Assembly (NCBI GenBank): GCA_031430015.1
Contig: JANPAR010000320.1
Coordinates: 1 to 31,305, forward strand
Reading direction: 5' to 3'
Source of the DNA: CANJDH01 sp031430015
GTDB taxonomy: Bacteria > Pseudomonadota > Gammaproteobacteria > Burkholderiales > JAEUOS01
DNA length: 31,305 bases
Under the pieces are notes generated by a model. The model was not told where the DNA came from and made no database searches. It was given only the letters and a program-made list of their open reading frames with translations. This document shows positions 7,362-15,991 of this stretch, piece after piece. Numbering within the stretch: the first letter of the stretch is position 1; every line of letters starts with the position of its first letter. The position numbers and the translations under genes were made by a program.

Positions 7362-8756
7362 TCAGAACGGCAGCACGGCGTCGGGCTTGGCCGCCAGCAG
7401 GGCGGCGCGAAAGTCGGCCTGAATGCGCAGCAGCGCCTCCTGCGTTTCGCCCTCGAAGCGCAGTACCACCACTGGCGTAGTGTTGGATGCGCGCGCGAGG
7501 CCGAAGCCGTCTTTGTACTCGACGCGCAGGCCGTCGATGTCGATCACATGTTCTGCATTGGGAAATTTGGCGTCGCGCTGCAACTTTTTGATCAGCGCGA
7601 AGTGCTCGCCTTCGTTGAGCGCGAGTTGCAGCTCCGGTGTGGTGATGGAGTCGGGCAGGGCGTCGAGCACCGCACTTGGGTTGACGGAGCGCGAAACAAT
7701 TTCGAGCAGGCGCGCGCCAACGTAGAGCGCATCATCAAAGCCGTACCAGCGCTCCTTGAAGAAGGTGTGACCACTCATCTCGCCGCCGAGCGCCGCACCG
7801 GTTTCGCGCATCTTGGCTTTTACAAAAGAGTGGCCGGTTTTCCAGAGCAGCGGCACGCCGCCGTGTTTGGTGATCCACGGCCCGAGATTGCGCGTGCACT
7901 TCACGTCGTAGATGATGGTCGCGCCGGGCGCGCGCGCAAGCACGTCGGAGGTGTAGAGCATCAGCTGGCGGTCCGGATAAATGATGTGGCCGTCTTTGGT
8001 CACGACGCCGAGGCGGTCGCCATCGCCGTCGAAGGCAAGGCCGAGTTCAGCATCGCCGCTTTTGACACAGGCAATCAGGTCGGCCAGATTTTTCGGCACT
8101 GCCGGGTCGGGGTGATGGTTCGGGAAGGTGCCATCCACTTCACAAAACAGTTCGGTCACCTCGCAACCGAGACGGCGAAATAACCCTGGTGCAAACGCCC
8201 CGGCCACGCCATTGCCGCAATCGATGGCGATCTTCATCGGCCGCGCGAGCTTGATGTCGCCGACAACGCGTGCGAAGTAGGCCTCGCGCACGTCGTGCGT
8301 GCGCAACGTGCCGGCACCGTTCGCAAACTTGGCGGTTTCGATGCGTGTCCGCAGTGCGGTAATGGTGTCGCCATACAAGGTTTCACCCGCCACTACCATC
8401 TTGAGCCCGTTGTAGTCGGGCGGGTTGTGGCTGCCGGTCACCATCACGCATGAACCCGCGTTGAGCTCGTAGGCGGCAAAGTAGGTGAGCGGCGTCGCGA
8501 CCATGCCCACGTCGATCACGTTCATCCCGGTTGCGCGCAGACCATTGGAAAGCGCCGCGATCAGCGCAGGGCCGGACAGCCGGCCGTCGCGGCCGACCAC
8601 AAACTCGGTGACACCACGTTCGGCGCCGAGGCTGCCGATGGCGCGGCCGATCAGTTCAACGATTTCAGGCGTGAGGGTTTTGCCGACGACTCCGCGAATG
8701 TCGTAGGCCTTGAAAATTTCTGGGGGAAGCGCGATGGGCGGCGTGATGGAAGACAT
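7362..8756 (-). CDS. manB: Phosphomannomutase/phosphoglucomutase (AlgC/ManB type)
   Basis: A 464-residue alpha-D-phosphohexomutase of normal length. It interconverts mannose 6-phosphate/mannose 1-phosphate and the glucose equivalents, feeding sugar nucleotides for LPS and exopolysaccharide. All four active-site loops are visible: phosphoserine loop TGSHNP with Ser109, magnesium loop DGDGDR with Asp243/245/247, sugar-specificity loop GEMSGH at 325-330, and phosphate-binding RASNTTP near 422-428. GEMSGH is the motif of dual-specificity PMM/PGM. Its neighbourhood with waaF fits an envelope role. It could equally be named algC or pgm; I cannot tell preferred substrate. Confidence 0.93.
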   Translation of the reverse strand: MSSITPPIALPPEIFKAYDIRGVVGKTLTPEIVELIGRAIGSLGAERGVTEFVVGRDGRLSGPALIAALSNGLRATGMNVIDVGMVATPLTYFAAYELNAGSCVMVTGSHNPPDYNGLKMVVAGETLYGDTITALRTRIETAKFANGAGTLRTHDVREAYFARVVGDIKLARPMKIAIDCGNGVAGAFAPGLFRRLGCEVTELFCEVDGTFPNHHPDPAVPKNLADLIACVKSGDAELGLAFDGDGDRLGVVTKDGHIIYPDRQLMLYTSDVLARAPGATIIYDVKCTRNLGPWITKHGGVPLLWKTGHSFVKAKMRETGAALGGEMSGHTFFKERWYGFDDALYVGARLLEIVSRSVNPSAVLDALPDSITTPELQLALNEGEHFALIKKLQRDAKFPNAEHVIDIDGLRVEYKDGFGLARASNTTPVVVLRFEGETQEALLRIQADFRAALLAAKPDAVLPF

Positions 8757-8830
8757 GGATCGTTCGGAAGTGTTGCAAAAAGGGGGGGCGCGGTGAACAA
8801 CGCGGGTCGAATGCGCCGATCGCGCCGAAA

Positions 8831-9847
8831 TCAGGGATGTTGCGAGAAAAAATCAAGCAGCCGTTGCGGCAACCAGGCAATGTTACCCGGCGGCAGCGCA
8901 CCGCGTGGGAAGCCCACGTGGCCGCCGTGCGCGGGTTGCTCCAGTGTGACATCCGCCGATACATCCGCTGCGCCGGGCAATGCGCGCGCCGGCAGAAACG
9001 GATCATTGCGCGCGTTAAGGATCAACGCCGGCACGGCGATATGGCGCAACCAGGGTTTGGCCGAGGCACGTGCCCAGTAGTCATCAGTGTCGCGATAGCC
9101 GTGCAGGGGCGCGGTCACGAGGTTGTCGAATGCGTAGAGGTCACGTGCGCGCTGCACCTCTGCGCCGTCGAACAATCCGGGATGTTGCGCAAGTTTCAGG
9201 ACACTCTTTTTTTTGAGTGTGTCAAGAAACATGCGCGTGTAAATCATGTTGAGGCCGCGCCCCAATGCATGGCCCGCAGCCGTCAGGTCAAGCGGGGCAG
9301 AAACGCTGGCGACCGCTCCCACCAAGGGTTTTGCGGCCATGCCTTGTTCACCCGCCCACTTCGCCAGCGCGTTGCCACCGAGCGAGACGCCTGCAGCGTA
9401 GAGGCGTGACGGCTTGCGCAGGTCGATTGCGCGCCGCAAGATCCAGTCGATCTCGCCTGAATCGCCTGAGTGATAGGCGCGCGGCAAGCGGTTGAGTTCG
9501 CCCGAGCAGCCGCGAAAATGCGGCACACAGCCATTCCATCCGTGCGCGCGCAAGGCACGCAGCATGGCGACCGCGTAGTGGCTTTGCGAGCTGCCTTCGA
9601 GGCCGTGAAACAGCACGACCAGCGGCGCGCCGTCGATCCAGGGCAAAAAATCGACATCGACGAAATCGCCATCGGGGGTGCCTTGTGCGTCGCAGCTTGA
9701 CCAGCGTTCGCGTTGCAGCGCGACAGCGCCGCGCTGCGAAGCGCGGCCTGAGAGCGCAGGAACAATCGTTTGCGCGTGCCCGCCTGGCAACCACCACGCG
9801 GCGCGAAAGCACGACTCCGTCAACGCAATGCCCGATGCGGCGCTCAA
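8831..9847 (-). CDS. YheT-type alpha/beta hydrolase
   Basis: About 338 residues from the proposed TTG at 9847. The family hallmark WWLPGGHAQTI stands near the N-terminus (18-28), then VVLFHGLEGSSQSHYA. The triad is Ser155 in GVSLGGN, Asp282 in NARNDPF and His310 in HGGHVGF. YheT-like proteins are ester hydrolases of uncertain substrate. No ATG exists between the stop of the upstream gene and the conserved motif; TTG at 9847 overlaps that stop (TTGA), and a second TTG at 9823 would give 330 residues. The frame stays open up to 10171, but that extension overlaps the SnoaL-like gene and lacks family similarity. Confidence 0.85.
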   Translation of the reverse strand: MSAASGIALTESCFRAAWWLPGGHAQTIVPALSGRASQRGAVALQRERWSSCDAQGTPDGDFVDVDFLPWIDGAPLVVLFHGLEGSSQSHYAVAMLRALRAHGWNGCVPHFRGCSGELNRLPRAYHSGDSGEIDWILRRAIDLRKPSRLYAAGVSLGGNALAKWAGEQGMAAKPLVGAVASVSAPLDLTAAGHALGRGLNMIYTRMFLDTLKKKSVLKLAQHPGLFDGAEVQRARDLYAFDNLVTAPLHGYRDTDDYWARASAKPWLRHIAVPALILNARNDPFLPARALPGAADVSADVTLEQPAHGGHVGFPRGALPPGNIAWLPQRLLDFFSQHP

Positions 9848-10287
9848 TGCAGGGTCTTGGGCGTTTGCTGCGGCGGTGGCGCAGACGGCTGCGCGCTGCG
9901 CTGCGGCGTCGGTGAGGCGTGGTGCACGATCATGCGCCAGCCGTTGCCGCTGCGGATGTAGACATTGGTCGCCACCACCGGATGCGTGGGACGCGGCTCG
10001 CCCTTCATCGCGATGTATTCGTGCACGGAGTGCGTCGCCATCAGCATTGCCTGCGTTGCCATCACCTGGCCCACGTACACCGCCAGGCGCGGGCCAGCGG
10101 CAAACATCTGACGCCAGATTTCGCGGATCGCCGCGTGGCCGCTGACGCGCGCGCCACCAGGGTGAATGCACAGCACGTCTTCGTCTTCAGCCCACACCGA
10201 CATCATGCCTTCGAGGTCGGATTTTTCCAGCGCTTCGTAAAACGCGGCTTCACAGTCCTGCGGGGTGGGGAAAATTTTGGCGGGCAT
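9844..10287 (-). CDS. SnoaL/NTF2-like fold protein (DUF4440-type)
   Basis: A 147-residue protein with the layout of small NTF2-like domains: N-terminal helices AAFYEALEKSDLEGMMSVWAED, then HPGGARVSGHAAIREIWRQMF, and a C-terminal sheet including TNVYIRSGNGWRMIVHHAS. The final WRMIVHHAS strand is typical of SnoaL_3/DUF4440 proteins, which range from isomerases to ligand-binding domains; function here is not readable. The last 20 residues are Pro/Gln/Ser-rich and probably disordered. Its stop overlaps the TTG proposed as start of the YheT-type hydrolase, so the two are likely coupled. Confidence 0.8.
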   Translation of the reverse strand: MPAKIFPTPQDCEAAFYEALEKSDLEGMMSVWAEDEDVLCIHPGGARVSGHAAIREIWRQMFAAGPRLAVYVGQVMATQAMLMATHSVHEYIAMKGEPRPTHPVVATNVYIRSGNGWRMIVHHASPTPQRSAQPSAPPPQQTPKTLH

Positions 10288-10392
10288 CGCGGTCGGTATG
10301 CAGAAGTGGGATTGCAGGGCGTTGATCGGGCAGTGGCGGACGATGTCAGGCGACGTCGCGCAGTGCGGCGCAGTGCGTTGCAGCGGGCCGTT

Positions 10393-11445
10393 TCAAGCCG
10401 ATGTTAGCAAATCACCGATGGCATCAAACTCGGCCATCACTTGCGCCGGCATCAACTCGCGCATGCACTTGAAATGCCCAAGGGGACATTCACGTGCGAA
10501 GCAGGGGCTGCATTCGGCTTTGATGGTGATGACGCGCGCAGCATCCGAGAGCGGCGGCGTGTGTTCCGGGCTGCTGGAGCCGAACAACGCGAGTTGCGGC
10601 TTGTCCAGAGCGGCGGCAACATGCATGAGGCCGGAATCATTGGTGATGACCGCGCGTGACCCGGCAATCAGGTTGATCGCGTCGTCAAGCGAGGTCTTGC
10701 CGCACAGGTTGATCGCGGCACCATGCGACAACTGTTCGATGGTGAGACCGGTCGGGACATCGCTTTGCGCGCCGAGCACGACGGGCGTGTGGCCGCGCGC
10801 CTTGAGCTTGCCTGCCACTTCGGCGAAATATTCGGCGGGCCAGCGTTTGGCGGGGCCGTACTCCGCCCCGGGGCAGAGGGCGATCACACTGTCCCGAGGG
10901 TGGAGACCAAGATTGACCTTGGCGGCGATCACGCGTAGCGGATCGGCCATCAACAGCGGTGGCTCCAGTGCGGATTTCGCTTGCCCGCTCTGGCCCGGCA
11001 GGCCGGCCAGCCGCGCATAGAACTGCGCCATCGGTTCGCGCGGCGTGTTCTTCTTTGGATTGGGATGGCGCACGTCGATCAGGCCGACACGCGCTTCACC
11101 TGCGTAGCCCACGCGCACCGGCACATCGGCAAAGAACGGCACCAACGCCGACTTCCACGAGTTGGGCAGAACATAGCTCTGCGCATATTGCTGCGCACCG
11201 CTCTCATCCAGCCGCAGTGTGCGACCGAGTTTCCAGCGCGCCTTGAGGTCGAGTTGCCCGTGGCGAAAATCTTCTTCGATTACGCGCGTGACTTCGGGCA
11301 TACGGCGGAACACTGGTGCCACGGCCGGCACCGCGATCACATCTATTGCCGCGCCGGTCTTCGCCTTGAGCAAGGACAGCAGCGGCTGCGCCATGATCGA
11401 ATCGCCCAGCCAATTGGGCGCGACGACGAGGATGCGCTGCGGCAT
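10393..11445 (-). CDS. waaF: ADP-heptose:LPS heptosyltransferase II
   Basis: A 350-residue GT9 glycosyltransferase that adds the second L-glycero-D-manno-heptose to the inner core of LPS at the cytoplasmic face of the inner membrane. It opens with ILVVAPNWLGDSIMAQPLL, with the Asp of NWLGD (Asp15) at the catalytic-base position. The ADP-heptose site is seen in CPGAEYGPAKRWP (191-203), NDSGLMHVAAAL (269-280) and GSSSPEHTPP (289-298). The C-terminal CSPCFARECPLGHFKC segment is typical of betaproteobacterial WaaF. The upstream neighbour glyS stops 44 bases before it. Confidence 0.93.
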   Translation of the reverse strand: MPQRILVVAPNWLGDSIMAQPLLSLLKAKTGAAIDVIAVPAVAPVFRRMPEVTRVIEEDFRHGQLDLKARWKLGRTLRLDESGAQQYAQSYVLPNSWKSALVPFFADVPVRVGYAGEARVGLIDVRHPNPKKNTPREPMAQFYARLAGLPGQSGQAKSALEPPLLMADPLRVIAAKVNLGLHPRDSVIALCPGAEYGPAKRWPAEYFAEVAGKLKARGHTPVVLGAQSDVPTGLTIEQLSHGAAINLCGKTSLDDAINLIAGSRAVITNDSGLMHVAAALDKPQLALFGSSSPEHTPPLSDAARVITIKAECSPCFARECPLGHFKCMRELMPAQVMAEFDAIGDLLTSA

Positions 11446-11489
11446 CTCAGGATGCGCCGCGCCATGTCTGCACGCGCCGCAGCATAGGC

Positions 11490-13658
11490 TCAGGCAGCGA
11501 GCTTCGACAAATCGGCAACGCGATTCATCGCCGCGTGCAGCATCGCGAGCAGGCCTTGACGGTTGGCGCGCAGCGCTGCGTCCTCCGCGTTGACCATCAC
11601 CTTCTCGAAGAAAGCATCGACCGGCCCGCGCAGCGCAGCGAGTGCTTGCAGCGAAGCGGTGTAGTCGCCACGCGCGAACGCCGCGTCAGCGGCGGGGCTG
11701 ACCGCGAGCAGCGCTGCATGCAGCGCACCTTCGGCTTGTTCCGTGAGCAAGGCCGCATCGACGTGCGCGGCGACCGTGCCTTCGATTTTTTTCAGGATGT
11801 TGCTGACCCGTTTGTTGGCCGCGGCCAGCGCGGCAGACTCGGGCAGTGCGGCGAACGCACGCACCGCCGCCAGACGCTTGGGTACCTGATTGAGTTGATC
11901 CGGTTGCAAGGCCAGCACGGCCTCGACTTGCTGCGCCGAGTAATTCTGCTCGCGCAGTTGATTGGCAAGGCGCTCAAAAATGAACTCGACCACCTTCGCA
12001 GAGGCGCTCGTATCAACGGTTTCCAGGGCAAAGGCCGCAAAAGCCGCATCCACCAAGGCGCGCAGGCCGATGTTAAGTTCTCTTTCAATCAGGATGCGGA
12101 TCACGCCAAGCGCATGGCGGCGCAGCGCGAACGGGTCTTTGTCGCCACTGGGTATCTGGCCGATGCCAAAGAGACCACACAAGGTTTCGAGCTTGTCGGC
12201 GAGCGCGACCACGGTGCCGGTGTGATTGCGCGGCAAGGCATCACCCGCAAAGCGCGGTTTGTAATGGTCTTCAATCGCAATCGCTACACCATCGCGCAGA
12301 CCCTCGTGGCGCGCGTAGTAGCCACCCATGATGCCTTGCAGCTCGGGGAATTCAACCACCATGTCGGTGAGCAAATCAGTCTTGGCCAGGCGCGCGGCTT
12401 CCTGCACCTTGCCATCGAGCACTTCCATTTCATCTCTGGCCAGCACCGTGTACGGGTTGATCGCCATGCGCATTTGATTGACGATGGCGTGGCCGATGGC
12501 GCGCACCCGCTCACTGCGCTCGGTTTGGGTGCCGAGCTTGTTGTGATACACGACCTTCGCCAATCCCGGCAGGCGCGACGCCAGCGTCTTCTTGCGATCC
12601 TGATCGAAGAAAAATTTTGCATCGGCGAGGCGCGGGCGCACCACGCGCTCGTTGCCGCTGATGACTGCCGACGCATCGGCGGGGCGGATGTTGCTGACGA
12701 TGAGGAACTGGTTGGTGAGCTTGCCTTCGTTGCCCGCCGCAGTGTCGAGCAGGGGAAAATATTTTTGGTTGGCCTTCATCGTCAGAATCAGGCATTCCTG
12801 CGGTACGTCGAGAAAGTCTTTCTCGAAGGAGCCGATGAGCACGTTGGGCCGCTCAACCAGGGCGGTCACTTCGTCGAGCAGGGCGTCGTCGTCCACCGGT
12901 TTGAGGTTGGCGCCCGCCTTGCTCGCAGCTGCGGCGATTTGTTTGACGATCTCGGCGCGGCGCGCAGCGAAACTTGCAATCACCGCGCCTTGCGTTTCCA
13001 ACTGCGTGGCGTAGCTATCCGCGTCCCGGAGGCTGATCGAAGCAACCGACGCTTCGAAGCGGTGGCCGCGTGTAAGACGGTCAGCCGTCAATCCCAGCGC
13101 GCTTATCGGTACCACGTCTGCACCATGCAATGCGGCGAGGCCATGTGCTGGGCGCACGAACTGCACGCTGCTCCAGCCGTCGGCCAATTGATAGGTCATG
13201 CGTTTGAGGATCGGCAGTTTCGCCATCGCTTCGTCCAGTGCCAATTGCAATCCCGCCTGCAGGGACGCACCGCCTACGATGCTGTCAAAAAAGAGGGCCT
13301 CGGCTTTGCCATCTTGCGCACGGCGCAACGTGGCGGCCGCTTCCGGCCCCGCACCGAGGCTCACGAGCTTCTTGAGCAGTGCCGCACTGGGCTGACCGTC
13401 TGCGCCGAAGCCAACTGATGCCGGCATCAGCTTTTGGGAGACGGATTTTTCAGCTGCCTGCGCAGCGACGCTGGTGATGTGCGCGGCGAGCCGGCGCGGG
13501 GTGGCGTAGGGCGTCACTGCAGCGGACGCCGCCGCCAAGCCCTGTGCCTGGAGCGATGCCAGCAAGGCCGACGCAAACGCATCGCCCAGTTTGTTCAATG
13601 ACTTGGGCGGCAGTTCTTCAACGAACAACTCGACCAGCAGATTGTTGGTTGCCATCAT
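11490..13658 (-). CDS. glyS: Glycyl-tRNA synthetase beta subunit
   Basis: A 722-residue protein matching the beta chain of the bacterial alpha2beta2 glycyl-tRNA synthetase, which carries tRNA recognition. It begins NNLLVELFVEELPPKSL, as is standard, with ATPRRLA, a central FDQDRKK and KVVYHNKLGT segment, and PSGDKDPFALRRHALGVIRI before the C-terminal anticodon-binding (DALR) region. The length is slightly above E. coli GlyS (689 aa). Two consecutive ATG codons open the frame; the first, at 13658, overlaps the glyQ stop as ATGA. Coupled translation with glyQ is expected for equal subunit supply. Confidence 0.97.
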   Translation of the reverse strand: MMATNNLLVELFVEELPPKSLNKLGDAFASALLASLQAQGLAAASAAVTPYATPRRLAAHITSVAAQAAEKSVSQKLMPASVGFGADGQPSAALLKKLVSLGAGPEAAATLRRAQDGKAEALFFDSIVGGASLQAGLQLALDEAMAKLPILKRMTYQLADGWSSVQFVRPAHGLAALHGADVVPISALGLTADRLTRGHRFEASVASISLRDADSYATQLETQGAVIASFAARRAEIVKQIAAAASKAGANLKPVDDDALLDEVTALVERPNVLIGSFEKDFLDVPQECLILTMKANQKYFPLLDTAAGNEGKLTNQFLIVSNIRPADASAVISGNERVVRPRLADAKFFFDQDRKKTLASRLPGLAKVVYHNKLGTQTERSERVRAIGHAIVNQMRMAINPYTVLARDEMEVLDGKVQEAARLAKTDLLTDMVVEFPELQGIMGGYYARHEGLRDGVAIAIEDHYKPRFAGDALPRNHTGTVVALADKLETLCGLFGIGQIPSGDKDPFALRRHALGVIRILIERELNIGLRALVDAAFAAFALETVDTSASAKVVEFIFERLANQLREQNYSAQQVEAVLALQPDQLNQVPKRLAAVRAFAALPESAALAAANKRVSNILKKIEGTVAAHVDAALLTEQAEGALHAALLAVSPAADAAFARGDYTASLQALAALRGPVDAFFEKVMVNAEDAALRANRQGLLAMLHAAMNRVADLSKLAA

Positions 13659-14638
13659 GCGGCCTTCTTCGCGGCTTGCGCTGCTTGCGCTGCTTGTGTT
13701 GCGGCCTGTACCGCAGCCTGTGCGGTCAACAGCGCATTGGTCTCATCCGCCCAAGCCTTCGGCGCCATCGGAAATCCAAGCCGTGCGCGGCTGTCGAGAT
13801 AGCTCTGCGCGACACTGCGCGCGAGGTTGCGGATGCGGCCGATGTAGGCGGCGCGCTCGGTGACCGAAATCGCGCCGCGCGCATCGAGCAGGTTGAAGGT
13901 GTGTGCGGCCTTCAACACCTGCTCATAGGCCGGCAGCGCGAGCTGCTTGTCCATCAGCAGCTTGGCTTGTCTCTCATGTCCTGCGAACGCCGAAAGCAAA
14001 AATTCGACATCGCTCCATTCGAAGTTGTACGCAGATTGCTCTTGCTCGTTTTGCAGATAGACGTCGCCGTACGTCAATTTGCGGCCACCAGTGCCCGTCC
14101 ACACCAGATCAAACACGCGCTCAACGCCTTGCAAATACATGGCGAGGCGCTCCAGGCCATAGGTGATCTCGCCGGTGAGCGGTTTGCAATCGATGCCGCC
14201 GACCTGCTGAAAATAGGTGAACTGCGTGACCTCCATGCCGTTCATCCACACTTCCCAGCCGAGGCCCCAGGCGCCGAGGGTCGGGTTTTCCCAATCGTCC
14301 TCGACGAAGCGCACGTCGTTCTGCTTCAGATCGAAACCGAGCGCTTCGAGCGAGCCAAGATAGAGGTCAAGAATGTTGGCGGGCGCGGGTTTGAGCACCA
14401 CCTGATATTGGTAGTAGTGCTGCATGCGGTTCGGGTTCTCGCCGTAACGGCCATCCTTGGGGCGGCGCGAGGGCTGCACGTAGGCGGCCTTCCACGGCTC
14501 GGGGCCGAGTGCGCGCAAGAAAGTCGCGGTGTGCGAAGTGCCGGCGCCGACTTCCATGTCGTAGGGCTGCAACAGCGCGCAACCCTGCTTGTCCCAGTAT
14601 TCATGGAGGCGCAAAATGATTTGCTGAAACGTGATCAT
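13655..14638 (-). CDS. glyQ: Glycyl-tRNA synthetase alpha subunit
   Basis: The catalytic alpha chain, 327 residues from the ATG at 14638 (MITFQQIILRL, the standard N-terminus). An ORF extension to 14671 adds 11 atypical residues and I reject it. Class II synthetase motifs are in CALLQPYDMEVGAGTSHTATF, YVQPSRRPKDGRYGENPNR and ITYGLERLAMYLQ. E. coli GlyQ has 303 residues; the excess here is a C-terminal Ala/Gln-rich tail (AQAAVQAATQAAQAAQAAKKAA-like) built from 9-base codon repeats near 13674-13700. The Shine-Dalgarno is weak. The gene reads away from the amidohydrolase across a 197-base divergent spacer. Confidence 0.97.
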   Translation of the reverse strand: MITFQQIILRLHEYWDKQGCALLQPYDMEVGAGTSHTATFLRALGPEPWKAAYVQPSRRPKDGRYGENPNRMQHYYQYQVVLKPAPANILDLYLGSLEALGFDLKQNDVRFVEDDWENPTLGAWGLGWEVWMNGMEVTQFTYFQQVGGIDCKPLTGEITYGLERLAMYLQGVERVFDLVWTGTGGRKLTYGDVYLQNEQEQSAYNFEWSDVEFLLSAFAGHERQAKLLMDKQLALPAYEQVLKAAHTFNLLDARGAISVTERAAYIGRIRNLARSVAQSYLDSRARLGFPMAPKAWADETNALLTAQAAVQAATQAAQAAQAAKKAA

Positions 14639-14670
14639 CACGTGTGAAATCGCTTGAAGCTGAACACGCA

Positions 14671-14676
14671 ATTTTA
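14671..14676 (-). promoter_or_regulatory. Possible -10 box of the glyQS promoter
   Basis: TAAAAT on the minus strand, about 33 bases upstream of the glyQ ATG, within the divergent spacer. No good -35 hexamer stands at 16-18 bases, so this is a weak, position-based suggestion. Confidence 0.3.
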
Positions 14677-14835
14677 GCTGATGGGGCTTTTGCTTCTGCC
14701 TCTTGCGTGATGCCTTGCGTCACTCCTTCTGCCATGCTGCACCGCCGGTTTTAAGCGCGTGCCAAGGCGTAGACGTTATGATGTGTACCTGCTTCGGCGC
14801 TGCCGCCATCGCTAAATTTTCAAATCAAATCCGCT

Positions 14836-15849
14836 ATGACCCACACCCACTCCACCTATAACGCCATCGACGTTCACACCCACGTCGTCCCTGAAAATTT
14901 CCCGGCCTATACCGGCACCACGCCAGACATACCGTGGCCGTCGATGGCACCGGCCCACGCCTGCCACCGGCACGTGATGATCTCCGGCAAAAATTACCGC
15001 ACCGTGAGTGACGGCTCGTGGAGCGTGCCGCGCCGCATCGAAGGCATGAACGCGATGCGCGTCGGCAAGCAGGTGCTCTCGCCGATGCCGGAGTTGCTCT
15101 CGTACTGGCTGCCGGCGGAAGATGCGCGCGGTCTGATCCGCTATCTCAATGACCAGATCGCCGCGATGGTGAGTGCCGCGCCGCAAAGCTTCTACGCTCT
15201 CGGCGCCATCCCCTTGCAGAATATGGACATGGCGTTGCGCGAGCTCGAATACGTCAAGACCACGCTGGGCTTTGCCGGCGTCGAGATTGCCACCCACGTC
15301 AATGGCGTGTCGATTGGCGATGCGCGTTTTGAGCCATTTTTTGCGCTCGCCGAAAAGCTCGGTGCGTCAATCTTTGTGCATGCATTGCGCCCGGTCGGGC
15401 AAGACCGCATCGTCGGCCCGCTGTCGGAACAGGCGGTGGCGTTTCCTGCCGATATCGGCATGGCAGCAGCCGCCATCATCACCGGTGGCATCGCCGCGCG
15501 CCATCCCAATTTGCGCATTGCCTTCAGTCACGGTGGCGGCGCGCTGTCGATGATGCTGCCGCGCATCGCCCATGCCTGGCGCATGATGCCCAAGGCCAAG
15601 GAGACCATGCCGGAGTCACCCGAGGTTTACGCCAGGAAATTTTTCTACGACTGCGTGGTGTTCGATCCCAAACTGGTGAAACTCCTGATCGAGAGCTATG
15701 GCGCGGGCCAGATACTGATTGGCAGTGACTACCCGTTTGCGATGGGTGAGGGCGACCCGGTCGGCCTGCTGGAGCGCACGGGTCTTGATGCTGCTACGCT
15801 CAAGGCAATTGCACAGGGCAATGCGCGGCGCTTTCTGGGCTTGGCGTAG
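14836..15849 (+). CDS. ACMSD-family metal-dependent amidohydrolase/decarboxylase
   Basis: A 337-residue amidohydrolase-2 protein resembling 2-amino-3-carboxymuconate-6-semialdehyde decarboxylase. Metal ligands line up with a shift of four or five from the Pseudomonas enzyme: His14 and His16 in DVHTH, His182 in FVHAL, His232 in FSHGG and Asp298 in GSDYPF. Arg55 in GKNYR falls at ACMSD Arg51, a substrate carboxylate ligand. ACMSD relatives decarboxylate aromatic or ring-opened acids without oxidation. No other tryptophan/2-nitrobenzoate pathway gene is nearby, so the substrate is open. It has no clear Shine-Dalgarno. A 142-base spacer precedes the next gene. Confidence 0.87.
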   Translation: MTHTHSTYNAIDVHTHVVPENFPAYTGTTPDIPWPSMAPAHACHRHVMISGKNYRTVSDGSWSVPRRIEGMNAMRVGKQVLSPMPELLSYWLPAEDARGLIRYLNDQIAAMVSAAPQSFYALGAIPLQNMDMALRELEYVKTTLGFAGVEIATHVNGVSIGDARFEPFFALAEKLGASIFVHALRPVGQDRIVGPLSEQAVAFPADIGMAAAAIITGGIAARHPNLRIAFSHGGGALSMMLPRIAHAWRMMPKAKETMPESPEVYARKFFYDCVVFDPKLVKLLIESYGAGQILIGSDYPFAMGEGDPVGLLERTGLDAATLKAIAQGNARRFLGLA

Positions 15850-15991
15850 GGTCAGACTGCCATGGGCGCTGCGGTCGGACGCCCGTACTAGACCGGTCGC
15901 GTCGCGTTCGCATCAGGGTCAAGCGGCTGCGCTACGCCGTCGATGCGAGCGGCAGCCGATTTCTGGAAAGTCCGCCACTCCGGAGGGCATC

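Noticed and set aside
7314..8183. A 289-codon plus-strand frame opposite phosphomannomutase
   Set aside because: Complete antisense overlap with a protein carrying all four active-site loops; no ribosome site or family match.
11535..13418. A 627-codon open frame on the plus strand opposite glyS
   Set aside because: It lies antisense to a clear glycyl-tRNA synthetase subunit, its product has no family features, and long antisense frames are expected in GC-rich codon-biased genes.
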